In this document: positions 14,159-21,863 of the stretch, piece by piece | How positions within the stretch are numbered: position 1 is the stretch's first letter | Layout: each line of letters begins with the position of its first letter | Origin: Chloroflexota bacterium | GTDB taxonomy: Bacteria; Chloroflexota; Anaerolineae; Anaerolineales; UBA11579 | DNA: 27,482 bases | Direction: 5' to 3' | Assembly: GCA_003250455.1 (NCBI GenBank) | Contig: QKGK01000274.1 | Location: forward strand, 1-27,482 | Made by a program: the position numbers and the translations under genes | Notes under the pieces: model-generated | What the model saw: only the letters and a program-made list of their open reading frames with translations | Told to the model about the DNA's origin: nothing | Database searches by the model: none

Positions 14159-16255
14159 ATGCCGCGAAAACTAATCCTGCTGATCACGCTTATTGCTGCC
14201 TTTGGGGTCCTGGGCACCATCCCCGTAATGGCAGAGAACCAGCTTGTATCTTCGCCGAATTACCAGGCTTCCAATTACTGCGTGTCGTGCCACACCGTCG
14301 GCGACCCACGCCTGGAGCAGCCTGCAGCCTGGGTGGGCGGCGTATCTCATAACGCCATCAGCCCCTGCCCTGGAGCCAGCCAGATCCAGGAGGAGATCTT
14401 TTATACCGAAAGGATGCTGCTGGCGATAGACGGGGCAAGCGATGAAGCACCAGGGAATGTCGACCTGAGCAAAAGCGCTGCCCGTTTGGCGGCAGCGGAA
14501 CAATCTTACAGCCGCTTGCTGGACGCCCCGGTGGAGAGTCTGGTTGCCTTTTCCACGGATGCGGCAAAGGTGCGCTACAGCCTGGGCAAAATTTACACCA
14601 CCCTGAACCAGTATATCGAGGCGGCCAAACGCGCCCGGGTGTTGTGGTGGGGGTTAGCCGCCACCGCGGTGATGGTTGGTTCTCTGGTTTGGGGGTGGAC
14701 CAATGCGAAAAAGGCCATTGGGGTGAATTCAGTAAGCACACCCAGAACTGCCAGGTTTTACCTTTCCAGGGGGCTGGTTATAGTGCTGGTCTTCATTTTC
14801 TTTGCCCTGCCGATTTTCCGCATCCCCAGCCAGGAAGTGGAAGCCACCAGCACCGAGATGCAGGAACGCCAGACTGCCATAGACGAAGCAGGCCGCGCGG
14901 CTTTGACCGCAGACCGCGAGTTGAGCCGCTCCTGGGCGCTTGCTGTTATCGGGGCGGACTGGTCTACGCTTTCGGCAGAAGAGGCCGAGGCTTTACTGGA
15001 TGAGGCTTTGGCATCTGCAAGCGAAGCCCAGATCAACCAGGCGTCCCTGTGGGGGATCTCGCAGGAGGCCTGGGAAGCTGGCCGTGCCAAAACAGATATG
15101 CAGGCGGAAGCGGACCTTGCTGACAGCGACCTGGCAGCCACCCGCAGCCGGGCCTGGGCGCAAAGGCTGATCGCAGAATCCTGGGTTGAGGTGGATGTTC
15201 AAAAAGCCGGGGAGATTTTTGAGAAAGCCGCCGAACAGGCTGCCCTGGCCGTCTACCCGTATGACCAACTGGACCTGCGCGCCATTTCGGTGGCCTGGGC
15301 GCAAATCGACCCGGAACGCGGGACCGCATTGGCACTGACGATCTCCGATCCGGCGCTGCGCTCCTGGGCGCTGCGGGAAATTGCGGTCGGATCCGGGGAT
15401 GATGCCATATTTGAAGCTGCCGCCCAGGCGGCCCGGGAGGTGGAAGATCCGGTACAGCAGGCCAGAGCCTTGCGGGAGGCAGCCCTCGCTTCCGGTCAGA
15501 CAGCCTTGTTTGCGGAAGCTGCGGCTGCGCTGGAAACTGTTCAGGGGGCAGAAGCCGCTTATGCGCTGGCCGATCTGGCCGCCGCGGCAGGTGATCGCGA
15601 TCTGGCAGCCCAAATTCCCTCCGAATATCCTGCGGCTGTCGCACTGGCTTTTTACCGCCTGGGTGATTTTGAAACCGCCTGGCAGGCTGCCGGGCAGATT
15701 GCTGATCCCCTGGAACAAGCCAGGGCACAGGCTGCCATTGCGGCCGCTTGGGAAAATACCAGCGCCGTGGATGAGATCCGCTTTGCTTTCCTGCGAGACC
15801 GGGTATTGAGGGATATCAGCATTGCAAGCGGTGATCTGTCGCTGGTGGAAGAAATGGAAAGCCCTTATTATCAAGTCCAGGCTTTGACAGCCGGAGGAGA
15901 ATTTGAAAGCGCGTGGCAGATCGCCGGTAACCTGAACGATGGTTATCCTCTCGCAGCCCTGGGGGCGGCCTGGGCCGAAAGTGATCCCCAGGCTGCTTCC
16001 CAGGTGCTGGAGAGCCTCACCCTGGAGACCGATAAGGCGGATGTGCTGACCGCAATTGCCGCGGCAACGGGGAACACCGATGATTTTGAAAGCGCTTTGG
16101 GAATGGCCCTGGCGGCGCGGGTCAGCGGGGACGCCCTCGCTCCGGTGTATGCCACCTTGGAGCTTGCCAGCGCCTTCCAGGAATTTCCGGATCTGTATGA
16201 GCAAAGCTTACAGCAAGCCTATGAGATCGCCTGGCTGATCAATATCTCATACTGA
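14159..16255 (+). CDS. Fusion: haem c domain, two membrane helices and large helical-repeat domain
   Basis: 698 aa. Signal peptide to about residue 25 (VMA/ENQ). A single haem motif CVSCH (C41, C44, H45) with H64 (GVSHNAISPCPG) as a possible second ligand. A helical region follows (about 75-160), then membrane helices near 162-181 and 204-221 separated by a basic loop (NAKKAIG...TPRTARF), placing both flanking domains outside. From about 225 to 698 it is an Ala/Glu-rich array of short helix pairs, with recurring patterns such as RSWALREIA, ARALREAALASG and AAIAAAW, resembling TPR/HEAT-like solenoids. It probably anchors a cytochrome to the MopB/NrfD complex and scaffolds partners. Domain combination not recognised. 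Confidence 0.85.
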   Translation: MPRKLILLITLIAAFGVLGTIPVMAENQLVSSPNYQASNYCVSCHTVGDPRLEQPAAWVGGVSHNAISPCPGASQIQEEIFYTERMLLAIDGASDEAPGNVDLSKSAARLAAAEQSYSRLLDAPVESLVAFSTDAAKVRYSLGKIYTTLNQYIEAAKRARVLWWGLAATAVMVGSLVWGWTNAKKAIGVNSVSTPRTARFYLSRGLVIVLVFIFFALPIFRIPSQEVEATSTEMQERQTAIDEAGRAALTADRELSRSWALAVIGADWSTLSAEEAEALLDEALASASEAQINQASLWGISQEAWEAGRAKTDMQAEADLADSDLAATRSRAWAQRLIAESWVEVDVQKAGEIFEKAAEQAALAVYPYDQLDLRAISVAWAQIDPERGTALALTISDPALRSWALREIAVGSGDDAIFEAAAQAAREVEDPVQQARALREAALASGQTALFAEAAAALETVQGAEAAYALADLAAAAGDRDLAAQIPSEYPAAVALAFYRLGDFETAWQAAGQIADPLEQARAQAAIAAAWENTSAVDEIRFAFLRDRVLRDISIASGDLSLVEEMESPYYQVQALTAGGEFESAWQIAGNLNDGYPLAALGAAWAESDPQAASQVLESLTLETDKADVLTAIAAATGNTDDFESALGMALAARVSGDALAPVYATLELASAFQEFPDLYEQSLQQAYEIAWLINISY

Positions 16256-16284
16256 TGCCTGAACCGCTATCGAGGAGTGATGCA

Positions 16285-16665
16285 TTGACTACTGCAGAGA
16301 AGAACAAGATTTTGATCGTTGCCACATATGGCCCGGATAACCCGGAGCGCTGTCCCGGGGCGTTCGTTTTTGCCCAAGAAGCCGCAAAAACCGGCGCGGA
16401 TGTCGGCCTGGTGTTTGTGCTGCAGGCGCCGCTGCTGCTAAAAAAGGGCGTCGCAGACAGCATTTGTGCCAAAGAGGGTGGGCGCACGATTCGCAAGTTT
16501 ATCGATGACACCCTGGATGCAGGGGTACAGTTTTTTGCCTGTGACGCTGCCATGCGGTTGTGCGATATCACCGCAGATGAACTGATCGAAGAAGTGGATA
16601 TGATCGTCGGTCCATCGTTTGTCATCACCGAAGGGCTGAAAGCCGACCTGGCGTTGACATTTTAG
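16285..16665 (+). CDS. DsrE-family (DsrE/F-like) protein
   Basis: 126 aa from the TTG at 16285, which has GAGGAG seven bases upstream. An ATG at 16255, inside the previous stop (TGATG), would add ten residues and may be used by coupling. The fold pattern KILIVATYGPDNPERCPGAF ... GLVFVLQAPLLL ... VQFFACDAAMRL is that of the DsrE superfamily. C86 in FFACDA sits at the conserved redox-cysteine position; C23, C61 and C93 are extra. In sulfur oxidisers DsrEFH relay sulfur to DsrC. Here, in a reductive cluster and without DsrF/H, it may handle persulfide on DsrC or siroheme-pathway sulfur. The function is inferred. Confidence 0.85.
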   Translation: MTTAEKNKILIVATYGPDNPERCPGAFVFAQEAAKTGADVGLVFVLQAPLLLKKGVADSICAKEGGRTIRKFIDDTLDAGVQFFACDAAMRLCDITADELIEEVDMIVGPSFVITEGLKADLALTF

Positions 16666-16719
16666 CCCTGCTGGTCAAACCAAAGGAACCTTTAAATTTA
16701 CTAGTTTTGGAGGATACCC

Positions 16720-16920
16720 ATGTACATTGTTACGATCGATGAAGAAAAATGCCAGGCCTGCAGTGAATGTATCGATGTGTGTTCGCAGAGCATGATTGCC
16801 ATGGTTGAAGAAAACGGCAAGAAGTATGCGATGTTTTCAGGCGACCCGGATGACTGCCTGGGATGTTACAGCTGCCAGGAAATGTGCGACGAAGGCGCAA
16901 TAGAAATTACGGAATATTAG
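16720..16920 (+). CDS. 2[4Fe-4S] ferredoxin
   Basis: 66-aa soluble ferredoxin with two motifs: CQACSECIDVC (C11, C14, C17, C21) and CLGCYSCQEMC (C46, C49, C52, C56). The first motif is followed by Ser, not the usual Pro, and the second by Asp, so the cluster environments are a little unusual. GGAGG lies before the ATG at 16720. It is a candidate low-potential electron carrier for DsrAB or another step of the cluster. It sits 54 bases after the DsrE-like gene and directly before dsrN. Confidence 0.95.
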   Translation: MYIVTIDEEKCQACSECIDVCSQSMIAMVEENGKKYAMFSGDPDDCLGCYSCQEMCDEGAIEITEY

Positions 16921-16942
16921 AAGACACCGGGATGATTGATCG

Positions 16943-18346
16943 ATGACCACGGGCTGCCCGCGTATCTTGGTTGCTGCTCCGCAGGGACGCAGCGGCAAAA
17001 CCACTTTCTCCCTGGGGCTTTGTGCCGCGCTGATGCAGCGCGGACTGCGCGTGCAGCCGTTTAAAAAGGGACCAGATTATATTGACCCCTCCTGGCTGAG
17101 CGCGGCGGCAGGGACTCCCTGCCGCACCCTGGACCCTTTTTTCCAAAATGGGGCAGAACAATTAAGGCACGCTTTTGACCGGGGCACCAGGGAGGCGGAC
17201 TTTGCCTTGATCGAGGGCAACCACGGGTTGTATGATTCTGTTACCGAAGATGGGGACAGCAGCAGCGCAGCATTGGCGCGGGTATTGCGTTCGCCCGTCC
17301 TGCTGGTGATCAATGCCGCCCGGATGGGGCGCAGCGCGGGGGCGATGGTGTATGGCTACCAGAATTTTGAGCCGGACACGCCCATTGCGGGGGTTGTGCT
17401 AAATAACGTGGCAGGGAAGCGGCATGACTCCAAGCTGCGTACAGCCATTGAAGATCATTGCAATCTTCCGGTGGTCGGCGTGCTGCCGCGGGACGAAGCG
17501 GTCAGTATCCCCGACCGCCACCTGGGGCTGATCCCCAACGCCGAAAATGAAGCTCTGCACCCGGCCATCGAAGCATGCCGCCGGGTGGTGGAGCAGTTTG
17601 TTGACCTAGAAGCAGTCAAGAAGATTGCAAGTTCTGCCGTGGGATTTGCTGCCCAGCCGATGGGCGGGGATGTGCGCGCTGCGAAGGCTGGGTCTCATGC
17701 GCCAACCATCGGTGTCATCCGCGACCGGGCGTTTACATTCTATTACCCGGAAAATCTGGATGCTTTGGAGTGTTATGGCGCACAACTGAAATTCATCGAT
17801 TCCCTGCACGACCAGCAGATCCCTGACCTGGATGGCCTGTATATCGGTGGGGGCTTCCCGGAGATTTTCCTTGAAGAAATCGAAGCAAATGTCAGCTTGC
17901 GCCGCCAGGTCTATGAGGCAATTCAGCATGGGCTGCCGGTCTATGCCGAGTGCGGCGGGTTGATGTATCTTTGCCAGCGGATCCATTGGGACGGGCAGTC
18001 TGGTGAGATGGTCGGGGCTTTGCCATTTGATGTAGAACTGTGCTCCCGCCCCCAGGGACATGGTTATGTCGAGGCGGAAATTACCCAGGAAAACCCCTTC
18101 TGGCCGGTCGGGACACAGCTCAGGGGACATGAGTTCCACAACTCCCGGCTGATCAACCTGAACGGCAGCCATGCCAGCGCGTATCAAATGGCGCGCGGCT
18201 CGGGATTGGGTAACGGGCGGGACGGGTTGGTCTACCGCAATATATTGGCTTCCTATACCCATATTCATGCAGATGGGCTGCCGGGCTGGGCTTCGGGGCT
18301 GGTGGCCAGAGCTGAACAGTACGCCAAGGAGAAAGTGTATGGATAG
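16943..18346 (+). CDS. dsrN: DsrN, siroheme amidase (CbiA/CobB family)
   Basis: 467-aa ATP- and glutamine-dependent amidase of the cobyrinate a,c-diamide synthase family. In dsr clusters it is named DsrN and is thought to make the siroheme-amide used by DsrAB. A P-loop APQGRSGKTT (12-21) opens a dethiobiotin-synthetase-like ATP domain with KKGPDYIDPSWL and the EGNHGLYD switch. The C-terminal class-I-like glutamine amidotransferase domain has C337 in YAECGGLMY and histidines H440/H442 in THIHADG. The ribosome site is weak. It overlaps hemA by eight bases. A cobalamin role is possible, but no other cobalamin genes are nearby, so the siroheme role fits better. Confidence 0.9.
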   Translation: MTTGCPRILVAAPQGRSGKTTFSLGLCAALMQRGLRVQPFKKGPDYIDPSWLSAAAGTPCRTLDPFFQNGAEQLRHAFDRGTREADFALIEGNHGLYDSVTEDGDSSSAALARVLRSPVLLVINAARMGRSAGAMVYGYQNFEPDTPIAGVVLNNVAGKRHDSKLRTAIEDHCNLPVVGVLPRDEAVSIPDRHLGLIPNAENEALHPAIEACRRVVEQFVDLEAVKKIASSAVGFAAQPMGGDVRAAKAGSHAPTIGVIRDRAFTFYYPENLDALECYGAQLKFIDSLHDQQIPDLDGLYIGGGFPEIFLEEIEANVSLRRQVYEAIQHGLPVYAECGGLMYLCQRIHWDGQSGEMVGALPFDVELCSRPQGHGYVEAEITQENPFWPVGTQLRGHEFHNSRLINLNGSHASAYQMARGSGLGNGRDGLVYRNILASYTHIHADGLPGWASGLVARAEQYAKEKVYG

Positions 18347-19637
18347 CTTGCTGTTGGTAGGCTTCAACCACAAAGTTGCCTCGATCGCCTTGCGTGAGCG
18401 GCTGGCCTTTAACCAGGATGAAATTCGCCGGGCATTGGGAACTTTGCAGCAAGAAATGCTTGAGGAAAATAGCGAAGTTGTCCTCATCTCTACTTGCAAC
18501 CGCACAGAAATCATTTGTCATTCCCCCAATCCCTGCCGCGCCGAACAGGCGCTGCGCCAATTTCTTGCTGATAAGGGAGATATCCCGGCTGAAACGCTTG
18601 ATGAGGTCCTCTATGTGCATCATCAGGTGGATGCCGCCCGGCACTTGCTGCGGGTGTCGGCGGGACTGGATTCCCTGGTGGTCGGAGAAAATGAGATCCA
18701 GGGTCAGGTACGGACGGCTTTTGAGCTTGCCCAGCAGGCAGGCACCAGCGGCCCGGTTTTAAACAGGTTATTTGGTACTGCCATTCGTGCCGGAAAACAG
18801 GTCCGCGCCCAAACAGAGATCGGGCAGACACGCCTCTCGGTTGCCTCGGTTGTAGTGGAGCTTGCCGAGCAGCAGTTGGGGGATTTGCACCATAAAACTG
18901 CCCTGCTGATCGGGGCCGGAAAGATCAGCACCCTGGCTGCCCGCGAGCTGGTCGGCGCGGGCTTACAGTGTGTCCTGGTGGCAAACCGCACGTTCGAGCG
19001 GGCGCAGAAATTGGTGCAGAATTTGGGCGCACAATATGCCAGTGCTGTCCATTTTGACCGGCTGGCGGAAAAGCTGGCAGACGCGGATATCGTGATCTGT
19101 TCAACCGGGGCGCCGCACATCGTTTTGCGGGTTGAGGATGTTGCCAATGGCATGCTGCAGCGCCCTCAAAGGCCAATGCTGGTAGCAGACCTGGCGATCC
19201 CGCGCGATGCCGACCCGGCGATTGATCAGATTGCCAATGTGGATCTTTATGCGATTGATGATCTCTCCAAACAGGTAGAGGAAAAACACCCGCTTACCGC
19301 CCAGGCCTGGACAGAGGCAGAAGCAATTGTGGATGGCTGCCTGGATGAATTTCGGGGCTGGTGTGAATCCCGACGGGTTGTGCCGCTGATCCGTTCTCTG
19401 CATGCCAAGGCGAAATTGATCATAGAAGCGGAAGTGTCACAGACCCTGAAGCGGATGGGGCCTATCTCTGCCGAACAGCAAGAAGCGATTGAATACATGG
19501 GACAGGCGATCGTCAACAAAATCCTTCATGAGCCAATCTGCTGCATAAAGACCCAACCAGATACCCTGGACCAGGCTGAAACCCTGCACCTGGTTGAAGC
19601 GCTCTTCGGGTTGGAGCAGAACGTAAATCAAAAATAG
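18339..19637 (+). CDS. hemA: Glutamyl-tRNA reductase
   Basis: 432 aa, first enzyme of the C5 pathway: reduces glutamyl-tRNA to glutamate-1-semialdehyde with NADPH, feeding 5-aminolevulinate to siroheme and haem. The catalytic Cys is C53 in LISTCNRTEI. VSAGLDSLVVGENEIQGQ follows, then the NADPH-binding LIGAGKIS and the C-terminal dimerisation helix. AAGGAG is seven bases before the ATG at 18339, which overlaps the dsrN stop by eight bases. Its place in the dsr operon, not in a general hem cluster, suggests tetrapyrrole supply is tuned to DsrAB and cytochrome demand. Confidence 0.97.
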   Translation: MDSLLLVGFNHKVASIALRERLAFNQDEIRRALGTLQQEMLEENSEVVLISTCNRTEIICHSPNPCRAEQALRQFLADKGDIPAETLDEVLYVHHQVDAARHLLRVSAGLDSLVVGENEIQGQVRTAFELAQQAGTSGPVLNRLFGTAIRAGKQVRAQTEIGQTRLSVASVVVELAEQQLGDLHHKTALLIGAGKISTLAARELVGAGLQCVLVANRTFERAQKLVQNLGAQYASAVHFDRLAEKLADADIVICSTGAPHIVLRVEDVANGMLQRPQRPMLVADLAIPRDADPAIDQIANVDLYAIDDLSKQVEEKHPLTAQAWTEAEAIVDGCLDEFRGWCESRRVVPLIRSLHAKAKLIIEAEVSQTLKRMGPISAEQQEAIEYMGQAIVNKILHEPICCIKTQPDTLDQAETLHLVEALFGLEQNVNQK

Positions 19638-19647
19638 GAGTACAACT

Positions 19648-20289
19648 ATGGATTTTCTTGTTGTTACACAAATCTTTGCCTTATTTGGATTGCTGGTCTG
19701 CGTGGCGGGGATTGGCTTTCGGCTGCGTGATATCCTTAACCGCCCTTTTAATAACGACCTCTCCCGGACGCGCGGTGACGAACGCCGCAGCATCCTGTAT
19801 GCCTTCACGCTGGGGATGGCCCCCTGGGAAAAAGAGAGCACGCGCCTGCATTGGATCGCTTATCTGCGGGGGATTTTCTTCCATCTGGGAACCTTTGTCG
19901 GTCTATTTGTTTTGCTGGTATCTCCCTGGCTGGATGGTTTCCCGGGCTTTCTGAAATGGTTTGCTGTGGTGTTCACTGCCGGGGGAGCTGTATTTGGCTT
20001 TGCGGGGATCTTCATCCGGCTGATAGGCGAAAATGAACGCACTCTCAGCGTGCCGGATGATTATGCTTCAGTTGCGCTGACCTCACTATTCTGCACGTTC
20101 GCTTTATTGGTACTGCTGATCCCCGGCACACTGCCAGCTTTTTATCTGTTGTCCGGTCTGATGCTGATGTATATCCCTTTCAGCAAGATCCGCCATTGTG
20201 TGTATTTTTTCTATTCAAAATTTTTCTTTGGCCGCAGTTTTGGTCACCGTGGTGTGATCGGCCATCCAAAGAGCGAATACAGGGAGTAG
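19648..20289 (+). CDS. Second DsrM/NarI-like cytochrome b, apparently with one haem-ligand pair
   Basis: 213-aa membrane protein with about five hydrophobic segments, AGGAG before the ATG. Aligned by eye with DsrM (6139-6873), FFHLGTFVGLF matches LFHVALAAILF and PFSKIRH matches PFSKLLH, so H79 and H183 correspond to DsrM H82 and H213 (NarI H56 and H205). The partners of the second haem, DsrM H92 and H195, are replaced by hydrophobic residues. It may therefore bind one haem b. A cytoplasmic-type loop (30-67) carries many charged residues. It pairs with the DsrK-like gene eight bases downstream, similar to HdrDE, TmcBC or DsrMK pairs. Which sub-family it belongs to is not settled. Confidence 0.85.
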   Translation: MDFLVVTQIFALFGLLVCVAGIGFRLRDILNRPFNNDLSRTRGDERRSILYAFTLGMAPWEKESTRLHWIAYLRGIFFHLGTFVGLFVLLVSPWLDGFPGFLKWFAVVFTAGGAVFGFAGIFIRLIGENERTLSVPDDYASVALTSLFCTFALLVLLIPGTLPAFYLLSGLMLMYIPFSKIRHCVYFFYSKFFFGRSFGHRGVIGHPKSEYRE

Positions 20290-20296
20290 CGCCATT

Positions 20297-21622
20297 ATGA
20301 AAGATTCACGATTTAGCGATGAACGCTATACGCTAACCGACGAGAAAGCCGCCCTGGCGATTGATGTGCTGCGCAAAGGTTTAAACCGCCAGTTGGAGGC
20401 TTCCCTGGAAGTATGCGTACACTGCGGCATCTGCGCCGAAGCCTGCCATTATTATGTATCGGACCCGAAACCAGAGCATGTGCCGGCTTACCGCGCGGAA
20501 CAGCTGCGCAAGATCTACCGCGGTTTGTTCGACCCGGTGGGTAAAGCTGTGCCAAAGTGGGCAGGGGCGGCGCAATTGGATGAAGAAATGGCCGAACAGC
20601 TTTTGCTGAACGTGTTTGGCAGCTGCACCATGTGTGGGCGTTGTGTGCTCAACTGCCCGATGGGGGTTGATACCCGTCTGATCGCCCGCACGGCCCGCAG
20701 CATGCTGACGGCGATTGATATGACACCTGCAGGGCTGAAGGCGACTGTCAACGTCCATCTGGAATCCGGGAATAATATGGGGGTGGAAGAGATTGATTTT
20801 GTTGAAACGGTGGAATGGATGGAAGAAGAGCTGCAAATCGCGGTGGACGATCCTTCCGTGAAGATCCCGATTGACAAAAAAGGCGCCCGCTATGTCTACA
20901 CGTTCAACCCGCGGGAGGTTAAATATTTCCCCTTGTTGATCCAGGCCGCCGCCAAGATATTCCTTTCCGCTGGCGAAGACTGGACCCTCAGCACCGAAAG
21001 TTGGGATGCCACCAACTACGGGCTTTTCAGCGGTGATAATGCCGCCGCCAGCAAAATTGCCCATAACCTTGAGAAGGCTGTGCTGAATATCGGCGCTGAG
21101 ACGCTGGTGATGGCCGAATGCGGGCATGGCTATCGCTCGCAACGTTGGGAGGGAGAGAATTGGGTCGGGTACAAGTATCCTTTCAACGTGGTCAGCTTTG
21201 TCGAAATGCAGGCCAAATATATCAAGGAAGGACGCCTCAAACTTGACCCAACCGTAAACGATAAACGGGTGACATACCACGACCCATGCAACCAGGCTCG
21301 CAACGGGGGGATCATTGAGGAACCGCGCTACATTTTGCACCATACGGTGATGGATTTTGTCGAAATGGAACCGCATGGCATTGAGAACTACTGCTGCGGC
21401 GGCGGCGGGGGGATGCTCTCGATGTCTGAGTTTGCAAAAGAGCGCATCGCCGCGGGCAAAGCCAAAGCCGATCAGATCTCGGCAACAGGGGCGGAGATAT
21501 TGGCGACTTCCTGCCATAACTGCCTTGACCAGCTCGATGAAATTCGGCGCCACTACAAGCTGAAGGTTAAGATTGTCAACTTGAGCGAGCTGGTTGCCGA
21601 CGCAGTTGTCTGGCAAAAATAA
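20297..21622 (+). CDS. Second DsrK/HdrD-like iron-sulfur protein
   Basis: 441 aa, colinear with DsrK at 6892-8340: CVHCGICAEAC (C40, C43, C46, C50), CTMCGRCVLNC (C110, C113, C116, C120), then C275 (AECGHGYR), C331 (DPCNQARNGG), C366/C367 (YCCGGGGGM) and C406/C409 (CHNC). All cysteines expected for two [4Fe-4S] clusters and an HdrD-type catalytic cluster are present. It lacks the extra N-terminal ~30 residues of DsrK. AGGGAG lies before the ATG. The pair with the preceding cytochrome b is a second membrane disulfide/trisulfide reductase-like module. Possible substrates are DsrC or another thiol. Last gene before the terminator. Confidence 0.92.
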   Translation: MKDSRFSDERYTLTDEKAALAIDVLRKGLNRQLEASLEVCVHCGICAEACHYYVSDPKPEHVPAYRAEQLRKIYRGLFDPVGKAVPKWAGAAQLDEEMAEQLLLNVFGSCTMCGRCVLNCPMGVDTRLIARTARSMLTAIDMTPAGLKATVNVHLESGNNMGVEEIDFVETVEWMEEELQIAVDDPSVKIPIDKKGARYVYTFNPREVKYFPLLIQAAAKIFLSAGEDWTLSTESWDATNYGLFSGDNAAASKIAHNLEKAVLNIGAETLVMAECGHGYRSQRWEGENWVGYKYPFNVVSFVEMQAKYIKEGRLKLDPTVNDKRVTYHDPCNQARNGGIIEEPRYILHHTVMDFVEMEPHGIENYCCGGGGGMLSMSEFAKERIAAGKAKADQISATGAEILATSCHNCLDQLDEIRRHYKLKVKIVNLSELVADAVVWQK

Positions 21623-21648
21623 TCTCGCATCACCAATAAAATACCTTC

Positions 21649-21686
21649 AACCAGGTGAACTTAACTGCTCACCTGGTTTTTCTTTT
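21649..21686 (+). terminator. Intrinsic (Rho-independent) terminator of the dsr cluster
   Basis: Perfect 10-bp stem AACCAGGTGA (21649-21658) / TCACCTGGTT (21669-21678), 10-base loop, then a T-rich tract (21677-21686, one C). It lies 26 bases after the stop of the second DsrK-like gene. This is the only textbook intrinsic terminator seen on the + strand between 1842 and here, which supports one very long transcription unit or several nested ones ending together. Confidence 0.93.
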
Positions 21687-21863
21687 GTAAAAAGGACAAA
21701 GGCTACCCAATTCGCATTTTTTCTATTACAATAGTTTACCGCCAAATACCAATTCCCCGGAAAGATCACCACAGCTACCGAGTCACCGCGGTACATCCTG
21801 TTATGCTATTAAACACCGGTCTCAGGATTGACCAATCGCTTAAAAGTACAGCGGAAGTAAAAT

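Noticed and set aside
14993..16204. Open frame of 403 codons on the reverse strand opposite the cytochrome-repeat fusion
   Set aside because: Arises from the Ala-rich, GC-biased codons of the forward gene; its Gly/Arg/Pro/Gln-rich translation has no domain, signal or ribosome site.
20381..21616. Open frame of 411 codons opposite the second DsrK-like gene
   Set aside because: Antisense shadow; the forward frame has all family cysteines, the reverse frame has no recognisable motif.
21687..21863. Promoter for the SRPBCC gene (candidate -10 TACAAT at 21727-21732)
   Set aside because: No matching -35 at usual spacing; AT-rich stretch alone is not enough.
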